Assembly (NCBI GenBank): GCA_028868695.1
Contig: JAGWTZ010000027.1
Span: 1 to 40,966 of the forward strand
Direction of reading: 5' to 3'
DNA: 40,966 nucleotides
From: Alphaproteobacteria bacterium
Lineage (GTDB): Bacteria; Pseudomonadota; Alphaproteobacteria; Rhizobiales; Aestuariivirgaceae
The notes below the pieces were generated by a model. The model did not search any database. It was not told the DNA's origin and saw only the letters and a list, made by a program, of their open reading frames with translations. Positions 9,589 to 18,830 of this stretch are shown piece after piece; position 1 is the stretch's first letter; every line of letters begins with the position of its first letter. The position numbers were made by a program, and so were the translations under genes.

Positions 9589-10920
9589 ATGGCATCAGCA
9601 GCTGAACAACTTGCAGCCAATATCAATTTCAGTTCGCTGGCCAATTCGGAAGATTTGAAGAAGCGCCTGTGGTTCACCCTTGGCGCTCTTCTCGTCTATC
9701 GGCTTGGCTCCTACATCCCGATTCCGGGCATTGACACCAATGCGATCGCGCAGTTCACCAACCAGAATTCCTCGGGCATTCTGGGCTGGATGAATGGCCT
9801 CGCCGGCGGTGCGCTTGGCCGCATGGCGATTTTCGCCCTCAACATCATGCCCTACATCTCATCGTCGATCATCATGCAGTTGATGACGACGGTGTCGCCG
9901 CAGCTCGAAGCCCTCAAGAAAGAGGGCGAGAGCGGCCGCAAGAAAATCAACCAATACACCCGCTATGGCACGGTTCTGCTGGCCGCCATGCAGGCTTACG
10001 GCATTGCCATCGGCCTCATCGGGCGAGGGGGGCTGGTGACAGACCCTGGTCCGTTCTTCATTGCCTCCACAGTGATCACCCTGACGGGCGGCACCGTGTT
10101 CCTGATGTGGCTGGGTGAGCAGATCACCGCGCGCGGCATCGGCAACGGCACATCGCTGATCATTTTCTCCGGCATCGTGGCCAACCTGCCCAATGGCGTG
10201 GCCGCCCTGCTGGAAATGGGCCGCAAGGGCCTTTTGTCTCCCTTCCTGATCATCGGCATCCTCGCCCTGGCCATTGCCGTTGTGGCCTTCATCGTGTTCT
10301 TTGAGCGCGCCCAGCGCCGCCTGCTGATCCAGTATCCCAAGCGGCAGATCGGCATGCGCGTCACCCAGGCTGAAAGCTCGCACCTGCCGCTGAAGCTGAA
10401 CACCGCTGGCGTCATCCCGCCGATTTTCGCCTCCTCGCTGCTGCTGCTGCCGCTGACGGTGGCCAACTTCTCGGCCGGCAAGGGCCCGGATTGGCTGAAC
10501 CAGATCACCGCCATGCTGGGCCATGGCAAGCCGCTGTTCCTGGTGCTCTATGCGCTGCTGATCGTGTTCTTCTGCTTCTTCTACACCTCGATCATGTTCA
10601 ACCCGAAGGAAACGGCCGAGAACCTCAAGAAGTCCGGCGGCTTCATCCTGGGCATCCGCCCCGGCGAGCAGACGGCGGCCTATCTCGATCACATCCTCAC
10701 CCGCATCACGGTGATTGGTGCTGCCTATATCGTGGTGATCTGCCTGATCCCCGAAATGATCGTGGGCTATTCCGGCATTCCGTTCTATTTCGGCGGCACC
10801 TCGCTGATGATCGTCGTTTCGGTGACGCTGGACACGGTTTCGCAGATCCAGGGCCACCTGCTCAGCCAGCAGTATGAGCGGCTGATGAAGAAATCCTCGC
10901 TGCGGGGCCCGCGCAAATGA
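9589..10920 (+). CDS. secY: Protein translocase subunit SecY
   Basis: 443 residues (444 if the ATG at 9586 is used). SecY is the ten-helix membrane channel for the general secretory pathway, working with SecE and with SecG (secG lies at 14.2 kb). The start region FSSLANSEDLKKRLWFTLGALLVYRLGSYIPIPGID is helix 1 and the plug approach; IMPYISSSIIMQL is in helix 2-3; the cytosolic loop has ERAQRRLLIQYPKRQ, and the last loop has IRPGEQTAAYL. GGGG precedes the start closely. The stop overlaps the adk start by 4 bases (ATGA), the standard secY-adk pairing. Confidence 0.97.
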   Translation: MASAAEQLAANINFSSLANSEDLKKRLWFTLGALLVYRLGSYIPIPGIDTNAIAQFTNQNSSGILGWMNGLAGGALGRMAIFALNIMPYISSSIIMQLMTTVSPQLEALKKEGESGRKKINQYTRYGTVLLAAMQAYGIAIGLIGRGGLVTDPGPFFIASTVITLTGGTVFLMWLGEQITARGIGNGTSLIIFSGIVANLPNGVAALLEMGRKGLLSPFLIIGILALAIAVVAFIVFFERAQRRLLIQYPKRQIGMRVTQAESSHLPLKLNTAGVIPPIFASSLLLLPLTVANFSAGKGPDWLNQITAMLGHGKPLFLVLYALLIVFFCFFYTSIMFNPKETAENLKKSGGFILGIRPGEQTAAYLDHILTRITVIGAAYIVVICLIPEMIVGYSGIPFYFGGTSLMIVVSVTLDTVSQIQGHLLSQQYERLMKKSSLRGPRK

Positions 10921-11576
10921 GCAACCTGATTTTGCTGGGGCCGCCCGGCGCCGGCAAGGGCACGCAAGCCAAGATCCTGGAAGAGCGCTTTGGCCTCAAG
11001 CAGCTGTCGACGGGCGACATGCTGCGTGCCGCCATTGCCGCCGGCACCGAAACGGGCCTCAAGGCCAAGGCGGTGATGGACCGTGGCGATCTCGTCTCCG
11101 ACGACATCGTGATCGGCATCGTCGCCGACCGGCTGGACAAGCCGGATGTGGCCAAGGGCGCCATTTTTGACGGTTTCCCGCGCACCACGGCCCAGGCCGA
11201 GGCGCTGGACAAGATGCTGCCCTCCAAGGGCAAGAAGATTGATTCCGTGATTGAGATGCGGGTGGATGACGAGGCGCTGGTGAAGCGCATCACCGGCCGT
11301 TACACCTGCGCAAAGTGCGGGCAGGGCTATCACGAGGAATTCGCCAAGCCGAAGACGCCTGGCGTGTGTGACGTGTGCGGGGGAACCGAGTTCACCCGCC
11401 GCGCCGATGACAATGAAAAGACCGTGCGCGACCGTCTGGCCGTGTACAACAAGCAGACTGCCCCGCTGGTGGCCTATTACCAGGGCAAGGGCAAGCTGCA
11501 TGTGGTTGACGGAATGGCGGATATCGCGGCGGTGACGCAGGCGGTTGAAGCCGTCGTGAAAGGGTTAAAGGGTTAG
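10917..11576 (+). CDS. adk: Adenylate kinase (zinc-lid type)
   Basis: 219 residues. Interconverts ATP + AMP and 2 ADP. The P-loop GPPGAGKGT is at residues 8-16, STGDMLRAA (AMP binding) follows, and DGFPRTTAQAEALD is the conserved Asp-Gly-Phe-Pro-Arg segment. The lid domain (about 125-160) carries two cysteine pairs, CAKC and CDVC, the zinc-binding form found in Gram-positive bacteria and many alphaproteobacteria, in contrast to the metal-free E. coli lid. Translation probably coupled to secY through the ATGA overlap. Confidence 0.97.
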   Translation: MSNLILLGPPGAGKGTQAKILEERFGLKQLSTGDMLRAAIAAGTETGLKAKAVMDRGDLVSDDIVIGIVADRLDKPDVAKGAIFDGFPRTTAQAEALDKMLPSKGKKIDSVIEMRVDDEALVKRITGRYTCAKCGQGYHEEFAKPKTPGVCDVCGGTEFTRRADDNEKTVRDRLAVYNKQTAPLVAYYQGKGKLHVVDGMADIAAVTQAVEAVVKGLKG

Positions 11577-11595
11577 AAGGGGGCGGCCTTTCCGG

Positions 11596-11624
11596 TTGAC
11601 GGGATTATGATTCCCCTCTATGGA
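11596..11624 (+). promoter_or_regulatory. Candidate sigma-70 promoter before rpsM
   Basis: TTGACG at 11596-11601 and TATGGA at 11619-11624 are separated by exactly 17 bases. They lie 20 bases after the adk stop and about 150 bases before rpsM, so a transcript from here would have a leader of about 140 bases. The -35 matches five of six consensus bases, the -10 four of six. Visual match only. Confidence 0.45.
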
Positions 11625-11683
11625 CGGCGCAATTCTGACCCAACGCTCTGGCTGGCCAAGGGAGGGCTTCTCTCTGGGCGCAG

Positions 11684-11711
11684 CCTTGTGCCTTTGTCAG
11701 GCACGGCAAGG
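11684..11711 (+). other. Leader hairpin upstream of rpsM
   Basis: CCTT-GTGCCT (11684-11693) can pair with AGGCAC (11699-11704) and AAGG (11708-11711), leaving a 5-base loop and a 3-base bulge. It falls inside the presumed rpsM leader. In E. coli, S4 regulates the alpha operon through a leader structure; whether this hairpin has a related role cannot be told from the sequence. No T run follows, so it is not an intrinsic terminator. Confidence 0.4.
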
Positions 11712-11770
11712 TGATGTTGGTTTTGATTTCAGTCAGTGGTGCAAGCCATTGATTTTATGAGGAGAATAAA

Positions 11771-12139
11771 GTGGCCCGTATTGCAGGCGTAAACATTCCA
11801 ACTGGCAAGCGCGTTGAAATCGCGCTGCGCTACATCAACGGCATTGGCCCGAAGAATTCGAAGATCATCTGTGATGAAGTGAAGATTCCCGCCGCCAAGC
11901 GCGTGAATGAGCTTTCGGACGCCGAAATTCTCGCCATCCGCGAAATCATCGACCGTGACTACACCGTGGAAGGCGACCTTCGCCGCGAAATCGCCGTCAA
12001 CATCAAGCGTTTGACCGACCTGGGCTGCTACCGCGGCCTGCGCCACCGCAAGGGCCTGCCGGTTCGCGGCCAGCGCACCCACACCAACGCCCGTACCCGC
12101 AAGGGGCCTGCCAAGGCCATCGCCGGCAAGAAGAAGTAA
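11771..12139 (+). CDS. rpsM: Small ribosomal subunit protein S13 (GTG start)
   Basis: 122 residues. The start is GTG at 11771, 7 bases after a strong AGGAG (11759-11763 region: GAGGAGAA), and gives the normal [26 protein letters not shown]-terminus. S13 lies at the top of the 30S head and contacts P-site t[28 protein letters not shown] near the C-terminus is diagnostic. First gene of the alpha group, 194 bases after adk. Confidence 0.97.
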   Translation: MARIAGVNIPTGKRVEIALRYINGIGPKNSKIICDEVKIPAAKRVNELSDAEILAIREIIDRDYTVEGDLRREIAVNIKRLTDLGCYRGLRHRKGLPVRGQRTHTNARTRKGPAKAIAGKKK

Positions 12140-12151
12140 GGATTACCTCAC

Positions 12152-12544
12152 ATGGCTAAAGAAGCAGCTGCCCGTTCGCGCCGCAAAGAGCGCAAAAACG
12201 TTTCCTCCGGCATGGTGCATGTCAATGCATCGTTCAACAACACCATGATCACCATCACCGACGTTCAGGGCAACACGATTGTCTGGGCCTCGGCTGGCAA
12301 GATGGGCTTCAAGGGCTCGCGCAAGTCGACGCCTTATGCTGCCCAGATGGCCGGTGAACAGGTGGCCCGCGCCGCCATCGAACACGGCATGCGCACGGTT
12401 GAAGTGGAAGTGACGGGCCCGGGTTCGGGCCGTGAGTCGGCGCTGCGCGCCCTCCAGGCCGCCGGCCTGCAGGTCACCTCGATCCGCGACATCACGCCGA
12501 TCCCGCACAATGGCTGCCGCCCTCCGAAGCGCCGCCGCGTCTAA
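12152..12544 (+). CDS. rpsK: Small ribosomal subunit protein S11
   Basis: 130 residues. S11 forms the 30S platform near the mRNA exit. [43 protein letters not shown] and the ending [17 protein letters not shown] are fully typical; the asparagine-glycine in PHNGCR is the site of isoaspartate formation known in E. coli S11. Follows rpsM by 12 bases. In many bacteria rpsD comes next, but here rpoA does, as is usual in alphaproteobacteria. Confidence 0.97.
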   Translation: MAKEAAARSRRKERKNVSSGMVHVNASFNNTMITITDVQGNTIVWASAGKMGFKGSRKSTPYAAQMAGEQVARAAIEHGMRTVEVEVTGPGSGRESALRALQAAGLQVTSIRDITPIPHNGCRPPKRRRV

Positions 12545-12553
12545 CTGAATTTG

Positions 12554-12577
12554 GCGGGGCTGCACTGGCCGCCCCGC
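12554..12577 (+). other. Perfect 7-bp hairpin after rpsK
   Basis: GCGGGGC at 12554-12560 and GCCCCGC at 12571-12577 are exact complements around a 10-base loop, starting 10 bases after the rpsK stop. The bases that follow (ATTCTGAG) are not a T run, so full termination is unlikely; a partial attenuator or an RNA-stability element is possible. Confidence 0.45.
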
Positions 12578-12600
12578 ATTCTGAGAGAACAACCGAGTTT

Positions 12601-12618
12601 GGAAGGGCACTCCCTTCC
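12601..12618 (+). other. Perfect 7-bp hairpin just before the rpoA ribosome binding site
   Basis: GGAAGGG (12601-12607), loop CACT, CCCTTCC (12612-12618). The right arm abuts the GGAGG ribosome binding site of rpoA at 12619-12623. The hairpin could influence access to that site or protect the 5' end of the rpoA part of the message. Confidence 0.45.
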
Positions 12619-12634
12619 GGAGGCTAACGGGAAC

Positions 12635-13663
12635 ATGAACATGCAGGTCAACCAAAAGAACTGGCAGGAACTGATCCGCCCCAGCAAGATCGACATTCAA
12701 TCGGGCAAGGACAAGAAGCGCCTGGCCACCATTGTTGCCGAGCCGCTGGAACGTGGCTTCGGCACCACGCTGGGCAATGCGCTGCGCCGCATTCTTTTGT
12801 CGTCGCTGCAGGGTGCCGCTGTCACCTCGGTGCAGATCGACGGCGTGCTGCATGAGTTCTCGTCGATTGCCGGCGTGCGCGAAGATGTGACGGACATGAT
12901 CCTGAACATCAAGGAAATCGCCTTCGCCATGCATTCCGAAGGCCCCAAGCGCCTGACGCTGAAGAAGAGCGGCCCGGGCATCGTCAAGGCCGGCGACATC
13001 CAGCAGACCGCGGACGTTCAGGTTCTGAACCCCGAGCACGTGATCTGCACGCTCGATCAGGGCGCCGAGCTGCGCGTTGAATTCACTGTCAACACCGGCA
13101 AGGGCTATGTGGCGGCAGACCGCAACCGCGCCGAAGATTCGCCGATCGGGCTGATCCCGGTTGATTCGATCTATTCGCCGGTGCGCCGCGTGTCCTACCG
13201 CGTCGAAAACACCCGCGAAGGCCAGATCCTCGATTATGACAAGCTGATTATGACCGTTGAGACCAACGGCGCGGTTTCGCCGGAAGACGCCGTGGCCTAT
13301 GCCGCGCGCATCCTGCAGGACCAGATCAGCGTGTTCATCAACTTCAGCGAACCCACCGCCCATGTGGTGGAGGAAGTGCGCCAGGAGCTGCCGTTCAACG
13401 CCGCCCTTCTCAAGAAGGTGGACGAGCTGGAGCTTTCGGTGCGTTCGGCCAACTGCCTCAAGAACGACAACATCGTCTACATCGGCGATCTCATCCAGAA
13501 GACCGAAGCCGAGATGCTGCGCACGCCGAACTTCGGCCGCAAGTCGCTCAACGAGATCAAGGAAGTTCTCGCCCAGATGGGCCTGCACCTCGGCATGGAA
13601 GTGCCGAACTGGCCGCCGGAAAACATCGACGAGCTCGCCAAGAAGCTCGAAAGCCATTACTGA
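12635..13663 (+). CDS. rpoA: RNA polymerase subunit alpha
   Basis: 342 residues from ATG 12635 ([19 protein letters not shown]), 11 bases after GGAGG; the ATG at 12641 is an alternative. The frame stays open upstream to 12551, but that part covers the two hairpins and is not protein-like. The N-terminal dimerisation domain has [37 protein letters not shown]; the C-terminal domain (about residues 250-335), which contacts promoter DNA and activators, has [22 protein letters not shown] and [14 protein letters not shown]. Follows rpsK, precedes rplQ by 21 bases. Confidence 0.97.
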   Translation: MNMQVNQKNWQELIRPSKIDIQSGKDKKRLATIVAEPLERGFGTTLGNALRRILLSSLQGAAVTSVQIDGVLHEFSSIAGVREDVTDMILNIKEIAFAMHSEGPKRLTLKKSGPGIVKAGDIQQTADVQVLNPEHVICTLDQGAELRVEFTVNTGKGYVAADRNRAEDSPIGLIPVDSIYSPVRRVSYRVENTREGQILDYDKLIMTVETNGAVSPEDAVAYAARILQDQISVFINFSEPTAHVVEEVRQELPFNAALLKKVDELELSVRSANCLKNDNIVYIGDLIQKTEAEMLRTPNFGRKSLNEIKEVLAQMGLHLGMEVPNWPPENIDELAKKLESHY

Positions 13664-13684
13664 GATTTGAGTTAGGAGACTATC

Positions 13685-14101
13685 ATGCGTCACGGTTTCA
13701 AAGGCCGCCAACTGAACCGCACTTCCGAGCATCGCCAGGCGATGTTCGCGAACATGGCTGCTTCGCTGATCAAGCATGAGCAGATCGTCACGACCCTGCC
13801 GAAGGCCAAGGACCTGCGCCCGATCGTGGAAAAGCTGGTCACCCTGGGCAAGAAGGGCTCGCTCGCCGCGCGCCGCCAGGCCATCTCGCAGATGCGCGAT
13901 GTGGAGCAGACCAAGAAGCTGTTTGACGTTCTCGCCAAGCGCTACAAGGACCGCAAGGGCGGCTACCTGCGCATCATGAAGGCGGGCTTTCGCTCGGGCG
14001 ACAACGCCCCGGTTGCGGTGATCGAGTTTGTTGACCGTGACGTGACCGCCAAGGGCAAGGATTCGGGCCCGGTGGCCAAGAAGGAAGAAGCCGCCGCATA
14101 A
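13685..14101 (+). CDS. rplQ: Large ribosomal subunit protein L17
   Basis: 138 residues. [42 protein letters not shown] is the standard L17 opening (tunnel exit side of the 50S). The C-terminal 20 residues are a Lys/Glu/Ala-rich tail, longer than in E. coli (127 residues) but normal in this class. TTAGGAGAC precedes the ATG by 6 bases. Last gene of the ribosomal block; a terminator follows. Confidence 0.97.
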   Translation: MRHGFKGRQLNRTSEHRQAMFANMAASLIKHEQIVTTLPKAKDLRPIVEKLVTLGKKGSLAARRQAISQMRDVEQTKKLFDVLAKRYKDRKGGYLRIMKAGFRSGDNAPVAVIEFVDRDVTAKGKDSGPVAKKEEAAA

Positions 14102-14126
14102 GCCGGCCGCTCAAGAAATTTCGAAC

Positions 14127-14151
14127 AAGGGCCGGGCACTCCGGCCCTTTT
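14127..14151 (+). terminator. Rho-independent terminator after rplQ
   Basis: AAGGGCCGG (14127-14135), loop GCACT, CCGGCCCTT (14141-14149) continuing into a short T run (TTTTC). Nine base pairs, GC-rich, 26 bases after the rplQ stop: the end of the long ribosomal transcription unit. Confidence 0.85.
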
Positions 14152-14234
14152 CATTTGATGGGCCGGGCGCTTGCAAGCCGGTTGCGCCGCCCCCATCTAG
14201 CGGTTAAAGAGCTGCCAACTCAAAGGATCTGCCC

Positions 14235-14636
14235 ATGCAAACCATTCTCCTCGCCGTTCATCTCGTCATTGCCCTGTTCCTGATCGGGCTGGTGATGCTG
14301 CAGAAGTCGGAAGGCGGGGCCCTGGGCATTGGCGGCGGCGGGGGCAACCTGTTTTCGGCGCGCGGCGTGGGCAACACCCTGACGCGGCTGACGGCCATGC
14401 TGGCAGCGGCCTTCTTTGCCACCTCGATTGCGCTCACCATGCTGGCCAGCCACAGGGGCGGCAGCTCGATCGTGACTGGCGTTCCGGTGCAATCGGCACC
14501 CGCCACCGACGGCACCACGGCCACCGGCACGCCGCAGGCTCCGGCCGCGCCCGCCACGGGTGGTGACACCGGCGGCTCGGCCCTGCTGCCCAAGCTTGAT
14601 GGCGGCGGCAAGCCAGCCGTTCCGGCCACGCCGTAA
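14235..14636 (+). CDS. secG: Preprotein translocase subunit SecG
   Basis: 133 residues. Two hydrophobic segments (about residues 3-21 and 52-71) flank the conserved VMLQKSEGGALGIGGGGGNLFSARG region, the SecG signature. SecG assists SecA-driven transport through SecYE. The C-terminal 55 residues are a Thr/Pro/Ala/Gly-rich tail, absent from the E. coli protein but frequent in alphaproteobacteria. AAAGGA lies 8 bases upstream. Has its own transcription unit after the rplQ terminator. Confidence 0.93.
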   Translation: MQTILLAVHLVIALFLIGLVMLQKSEGGALGIGGGGGNLFSARGVGNTLTRLTAMLAAAFFATSIALTMLASHRGGSSIVTGVPVQSAPATDGTTATGTPQAPAAPATGGDTGGSALLPKLDGGGKPAVPATP

Positions 14637-14648
14637 GGCGTGAACAGC

Positions 14649-14675
14649 GCCGTGAAACGCCTGATGTTTCACGGC
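14649..14675 (+). terminator. Perfect 10-bp hairpin after secG
   Basis: GCCGTGAAAC (14649-14658), 7-base loop, GTTTCACGGC (14666-14675), beginning 13 bases after the secG stop. The stem is strong but is followed by ATTCC and only later by GTTTTG, so it is a terminator-like element without a proper T run. It separates secG from pyrG. Confidence 0.55.
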
Positions 14676-14700
14676 ATTCCACAAGTTTTGTGAGCCATGA

Positions 14701-16377
<1,677 letters not shown>

Positions 16378-16380
16378 TCC

Positions 16381-16857
16381 ATGCAGGAAAACGAGTTCCT
16401 GAAACTGGCGGCGGAGATTCACCGCGATTTCGAGAGCATGCCGGGGCTGGACTATCTGCGCACGGTGATGGCGCACAAGCGCACCTATCCCTACGGCGAA
16501 CTGCTGAACATGGATGTGGTGGCGGCGGGCGATGGCACGGCAGAGGTTTCGGCCCGGCTGGGCTATGAGTTCTACAATCCCATGATGCGCATCCATGGCG
16601 GCTATCTCGCGTCACTGATGGATACGGCACTGGGCTCCGCCATCATCACCAAGCTGGGCGGCGGCCAGGGGGCCGGCACGGTGAACCTCAATGTTCACTA
16701 TGTGCGCAAGGTGGATGTGGACAGCAGCCCGCTTCTGGCCAAGGCCAAGGTTCTTCACGCGGGCCGCAGCATGCTCACCGCTGAAGCGCAGGTGTTTGAC
16801 GCTGCCGGAAACCTTTGCGTCCACGGCACTGGCACGTTCCTGATCTATCCGAAGTAA
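16381..16857 (+). CDS. PaaI-type hotdog thioesterase
   Basis: 158 residues, one hotdog fold. RIHGGYLASLMDTALGSAI (about residues 70-88) is the HGG-x-x-x-x-x-D motif of the PaaI/YbgC-like acyl-CoA thioesterases, and VNLNVHYVRKVDVDSSPLLAKAKVLHAGRSMLTAEAQVFD forms the rest of the sheet. It probably hydrolyses an acyl- or aryl-CoA; the substrate is not visible. It starts 3 bases after the pyrG stop and may share its transcript. It converges with the next gene, whose stop is 1 base away. Confidence 0.85.
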   Translation: MQENEFLKLAAEIHRDFESMPGLDYLRTVMAHKRTYPYGELLNMDVVAAGDGTAEVSARLGYEFYNPMMRIHGGYLASLMDTALGSAIITKLGGGQGAGTVNLNVHYVRKVDVDSSPLLAKAKVLHAGRSMLTAEAQVFDAAGNLCVHGTGTFLIYPK

Positions 16858-16858
16858 C

Positions 16859-17740
16859 TCAGCGCTTCTCGGCAATGCCCAGCTTGCGTTCGCGCAGGAA
16901 GATGTAGAGGCCCGAGCCGATGATTAGTGCTGCGCCGGCCAGCGTGCTGAGGCCCGGCAGGTCGCCCCAGATGGCAAAGCCCGAGAGCGTGGCCCACAGC
17001 AGCGAGGAATAGGAGAAAGGCGCCACAACCGTGGCCGGCGCGTCAGAATAGGCGCGGATGAGGCACAGATGGCCCACGCAGCCCGCCGTGCCCGCCAGCA
17101 GGAACAGCCCCCAGCCCCAGAGATCCGGCGCCTGCCATTGGAAAGGCACCATCAGAGAGGTGATGAGCGCGCCAAAGGCCGCCGAATAGAGCAGGGTGGT
17201 GAGCGGGTTTTCGGCCCGCAGCTTGCGCGTGGCCACCTGATAGGTGGCATTGGTGAAGGCGGCAGCCAGCAACAGCAGCGCGCCATGGTTCAGGCCGGCA
17301 AGGCCGGTTTCCCACACGCGGATGACGATGAGCGCGCCCAGGAAGCCCACGGCGATGCTGCTCCATCTGCGCCAGCCGACATGCTCGCCCAGCACAAGGC
17401 CGGAAAGGGCAGTGACCAGGATTGGCGAGAGAAACATGATGATGGTGCCGGTGGGCAGCGGCACATAGGTGATCCCGGCATTGAACAGCCCCGTGGTGAT
17501 GGCCAGGAACAGCGAGCGGAAGGCCTGCATGCCCGGCGCCTGGGTGCGGGCAATCTGTGGCAGGTTGCGCCCGGCAATGGCCGCGGCAATCAGCGTGGCG
17601 AAGAAGAAACGCGCCCAAGTGACCTCCAGCAGCGGCAGGGTCTGCAAGGCGTATTTCATCGTGCTGTCGAGGGTGATGAAGCAGGCCATGGTGGCCAGCA
17701 TCCAGAGGATTCCCGAAGTCCGGTTTTCAGGTTTTTGCAT
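16859..17740 (-). CDS. EamA/DMT-family membrane transporter
   Basis: 293 residues with about ten hydrophobic segments in two halves of five, as expected for the drug/metabolite transporter superfamily (EamA domains at about 10-145 and 155-285). GILWMLATMACFITLDSTMKYALQ and PFSYSSLLWATLSGFAIWGDLP are typical of the group. The substrate (amino acid, metabolite or drug export) cannot be deduced. Convergent with the thioesterase. No strong ribosome binding site is visible before ATG 17740. Confidence 0.88.
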   Translation of the reverse strand: MQKPENRTSGILWMLATMACFITLDSTMKYALQTLPLLEVTWARFFFATLIAAAIAGRNLPQIARTQAPGMQAFRSLFLAITTGLFNAGITYVPLPTGTIIMFLSPILVTALSGLVLGEHVGWRRWSSIAVGFLGALIVIRVWETGLAGLNHGALLLLAAAFTNATYQVATRKLRAENPLTTLLYSAAFGALITSLMVPFQWQAPDLWGWGLFLLAGTAGCVGHLCLIRAYSDAPATVVAPFSYSSLLWATLSGFAIWGDLPGLSTLAGAALIIGSGLYIFLRERKLGIAEKR

Positions 17741-17950
17741 CGCCGCGCTGGCTGTGATTCTTGGTGTCTTGGCGTTGGGCCGGTCCGGGCCTTATGCCCA
17801 ATGTGGCTGGCCTGCGACAGGGTTAATGTTGCAGCGCTGTTATGCGCCTGTCCGGTTGGGCTGGCAGGGGCCATGGGCTCGATTCGCGCCGGACATGGCG
17901 GGTGGCCGCACTTCCCCGCGCGGAATTGCCCAAGCCATTCATAATGTTAT

Positions 17951-17974
17951 TGCCGTTAACACTTATTAACGGCA
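17951..17974. promoter_or_regulatory. Perfect 9-bp inverted repeat upstream of an unknown gene
   Basis: TGCCGTTAA (17951-17959), 6-base centre, TTAACGGCA (17966-17974). It lies in an AT-rich pocket within a GC-rich background, 55 bases before the start of the gene at 18030 and 210 bases from the start of the - strand transporter. The shape fits a dimeric regulator's operator. TTAA half-sites recall CtrA sites, but the spacing is 6 rather than 7, so CtrA is not claimed. Confidence 0.5.
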
Positions 17975-18029
17975 CATCATGTTAACCAAGGTTACTTGAT
18001 GATTCATGGGCGATGGACGGGGGGATTTG

Positions 18030-18701
18030 ATGAGTGCCGATAACAAGCACCCTGCAGACGAAATTGCAAAGGCGCTGTCGCGGGCTGGGGGCATCCTCAC
18101 CCTGCTGTCAAGCTGCTATGACAAGGGCGCCCAGCGCTTCGAGACGGGCGGCAACTTTGTTTATGAATCCATCCTCACCGTTGAAGCCATGATGGCACAG
18201 GCCAGCGAGGCGCTGGCCCGCCTGTATCAGACCTGCGACCTTTCTATAATCCGCGAAGCGCCAGCGGAAGCGGTGGCCCAGGCTGCGCCTGCGGTTGAAG
18301 AAGCCGTGGCGTCAGAAGAGGCCGCACCGGCTGATGTGCTGCCCATGGCCCAGGCTGAAGCCGCGTCGGCCGCAGAACCGCATTCGCGTTATGTGGCTGC
18401 ACCTGGCCCTTCAGGCTCCTATCTCGGTTTCTTTGGCCCGCAGGAGAATGGCTCCCGGCTGAGCGAGCGTTTGGACAATGCCTTGCCGCGCAGCTTCGGG
18501 CTGGAACGGGCACCGGCCACACCGGTGCTGACCGGCGCCATCAACCGCCCGGCTGAGAACTATGATGAACTGCTGCAGAAGCTCACGGCCGTGGCTGACC
18601 AGGCCGCCTTCCAGGCGCATCAATCACCAGGCGAGCGCAATTTGCTGCCAGCGCTGGAAGGCCTGCGCGCCGATCTGATCAAGCTGCGCAGCGTGGCCTG
18701 A
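18030..18701 (+). CDS. Hypothetical alanine-rich helical protein
   Basis: Not recognised. 223 residues from ATG 18030, which has GGGGGA 5 bases before it (the frame is open to an ATG at 18006). Residues 1-75 look helical with a conserved-looking core (ALSRAGGILTLLSSCYDKGAQRF, then SILTVEAMMAQASEALARLYQ); residues 80-120 are an acidic Ala/Glu/Pro linker; the C-terminal 50 residues (ENYDELLQKLTAVADQAAFQ to EGLRADLIKLRSVA) are again helical. No signal peptide or membrane segment. Follows a perfect inverted repeat. Cytoplasmic scaffold or adaptor is a guess only. Confidence 0.7.
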   Translation: MSADNKHPADEIAKALSRAGGILTLLSSCYDKGAQRFETGGNFVYESILTVEAMMAQASEALARLYQTCDLSIIREAPAEAVAQAAPAVEEAVASEEAAPADVLPMAQAEAASAAEPHSRYVAAPGPSGSYLGFFGPQENGSRLSERLDNALPRSFGLERAPATPVLTGAINRPAENYDELLQKLTAVADQAAFQAHQSPGERNLLPALEGLRADLIKLRSVA

Positions 18702-18830
18702 GCGCCGCGCTGCCTGTTGCCAAAGCTGGTTAGCGGCAGGTAACCCAGCCTGCCCAAACTTTCCTTGCTGGCTTAAATCTTTGTCCAGACGCCTTTGCTA
18801 GTTTGCACGCCGGGGGCGATGGGCACATAC

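Noticed and set aside
12551-12634. Longer RpoA starting before 12635
   Set aside because: The upstream frame is translated from the two hairpins and lacks a ribosome binding site; ATG 12635 gives the normal N-terminus after GGAGG.
17956-17970. CtrA binding site
   Set aside because: TTAA half-sites are 6 rather than 7 bases apart, so they do not fit the TTAA-N7-TTAA consensus; the perfect 9-bp palindrome explains them better.
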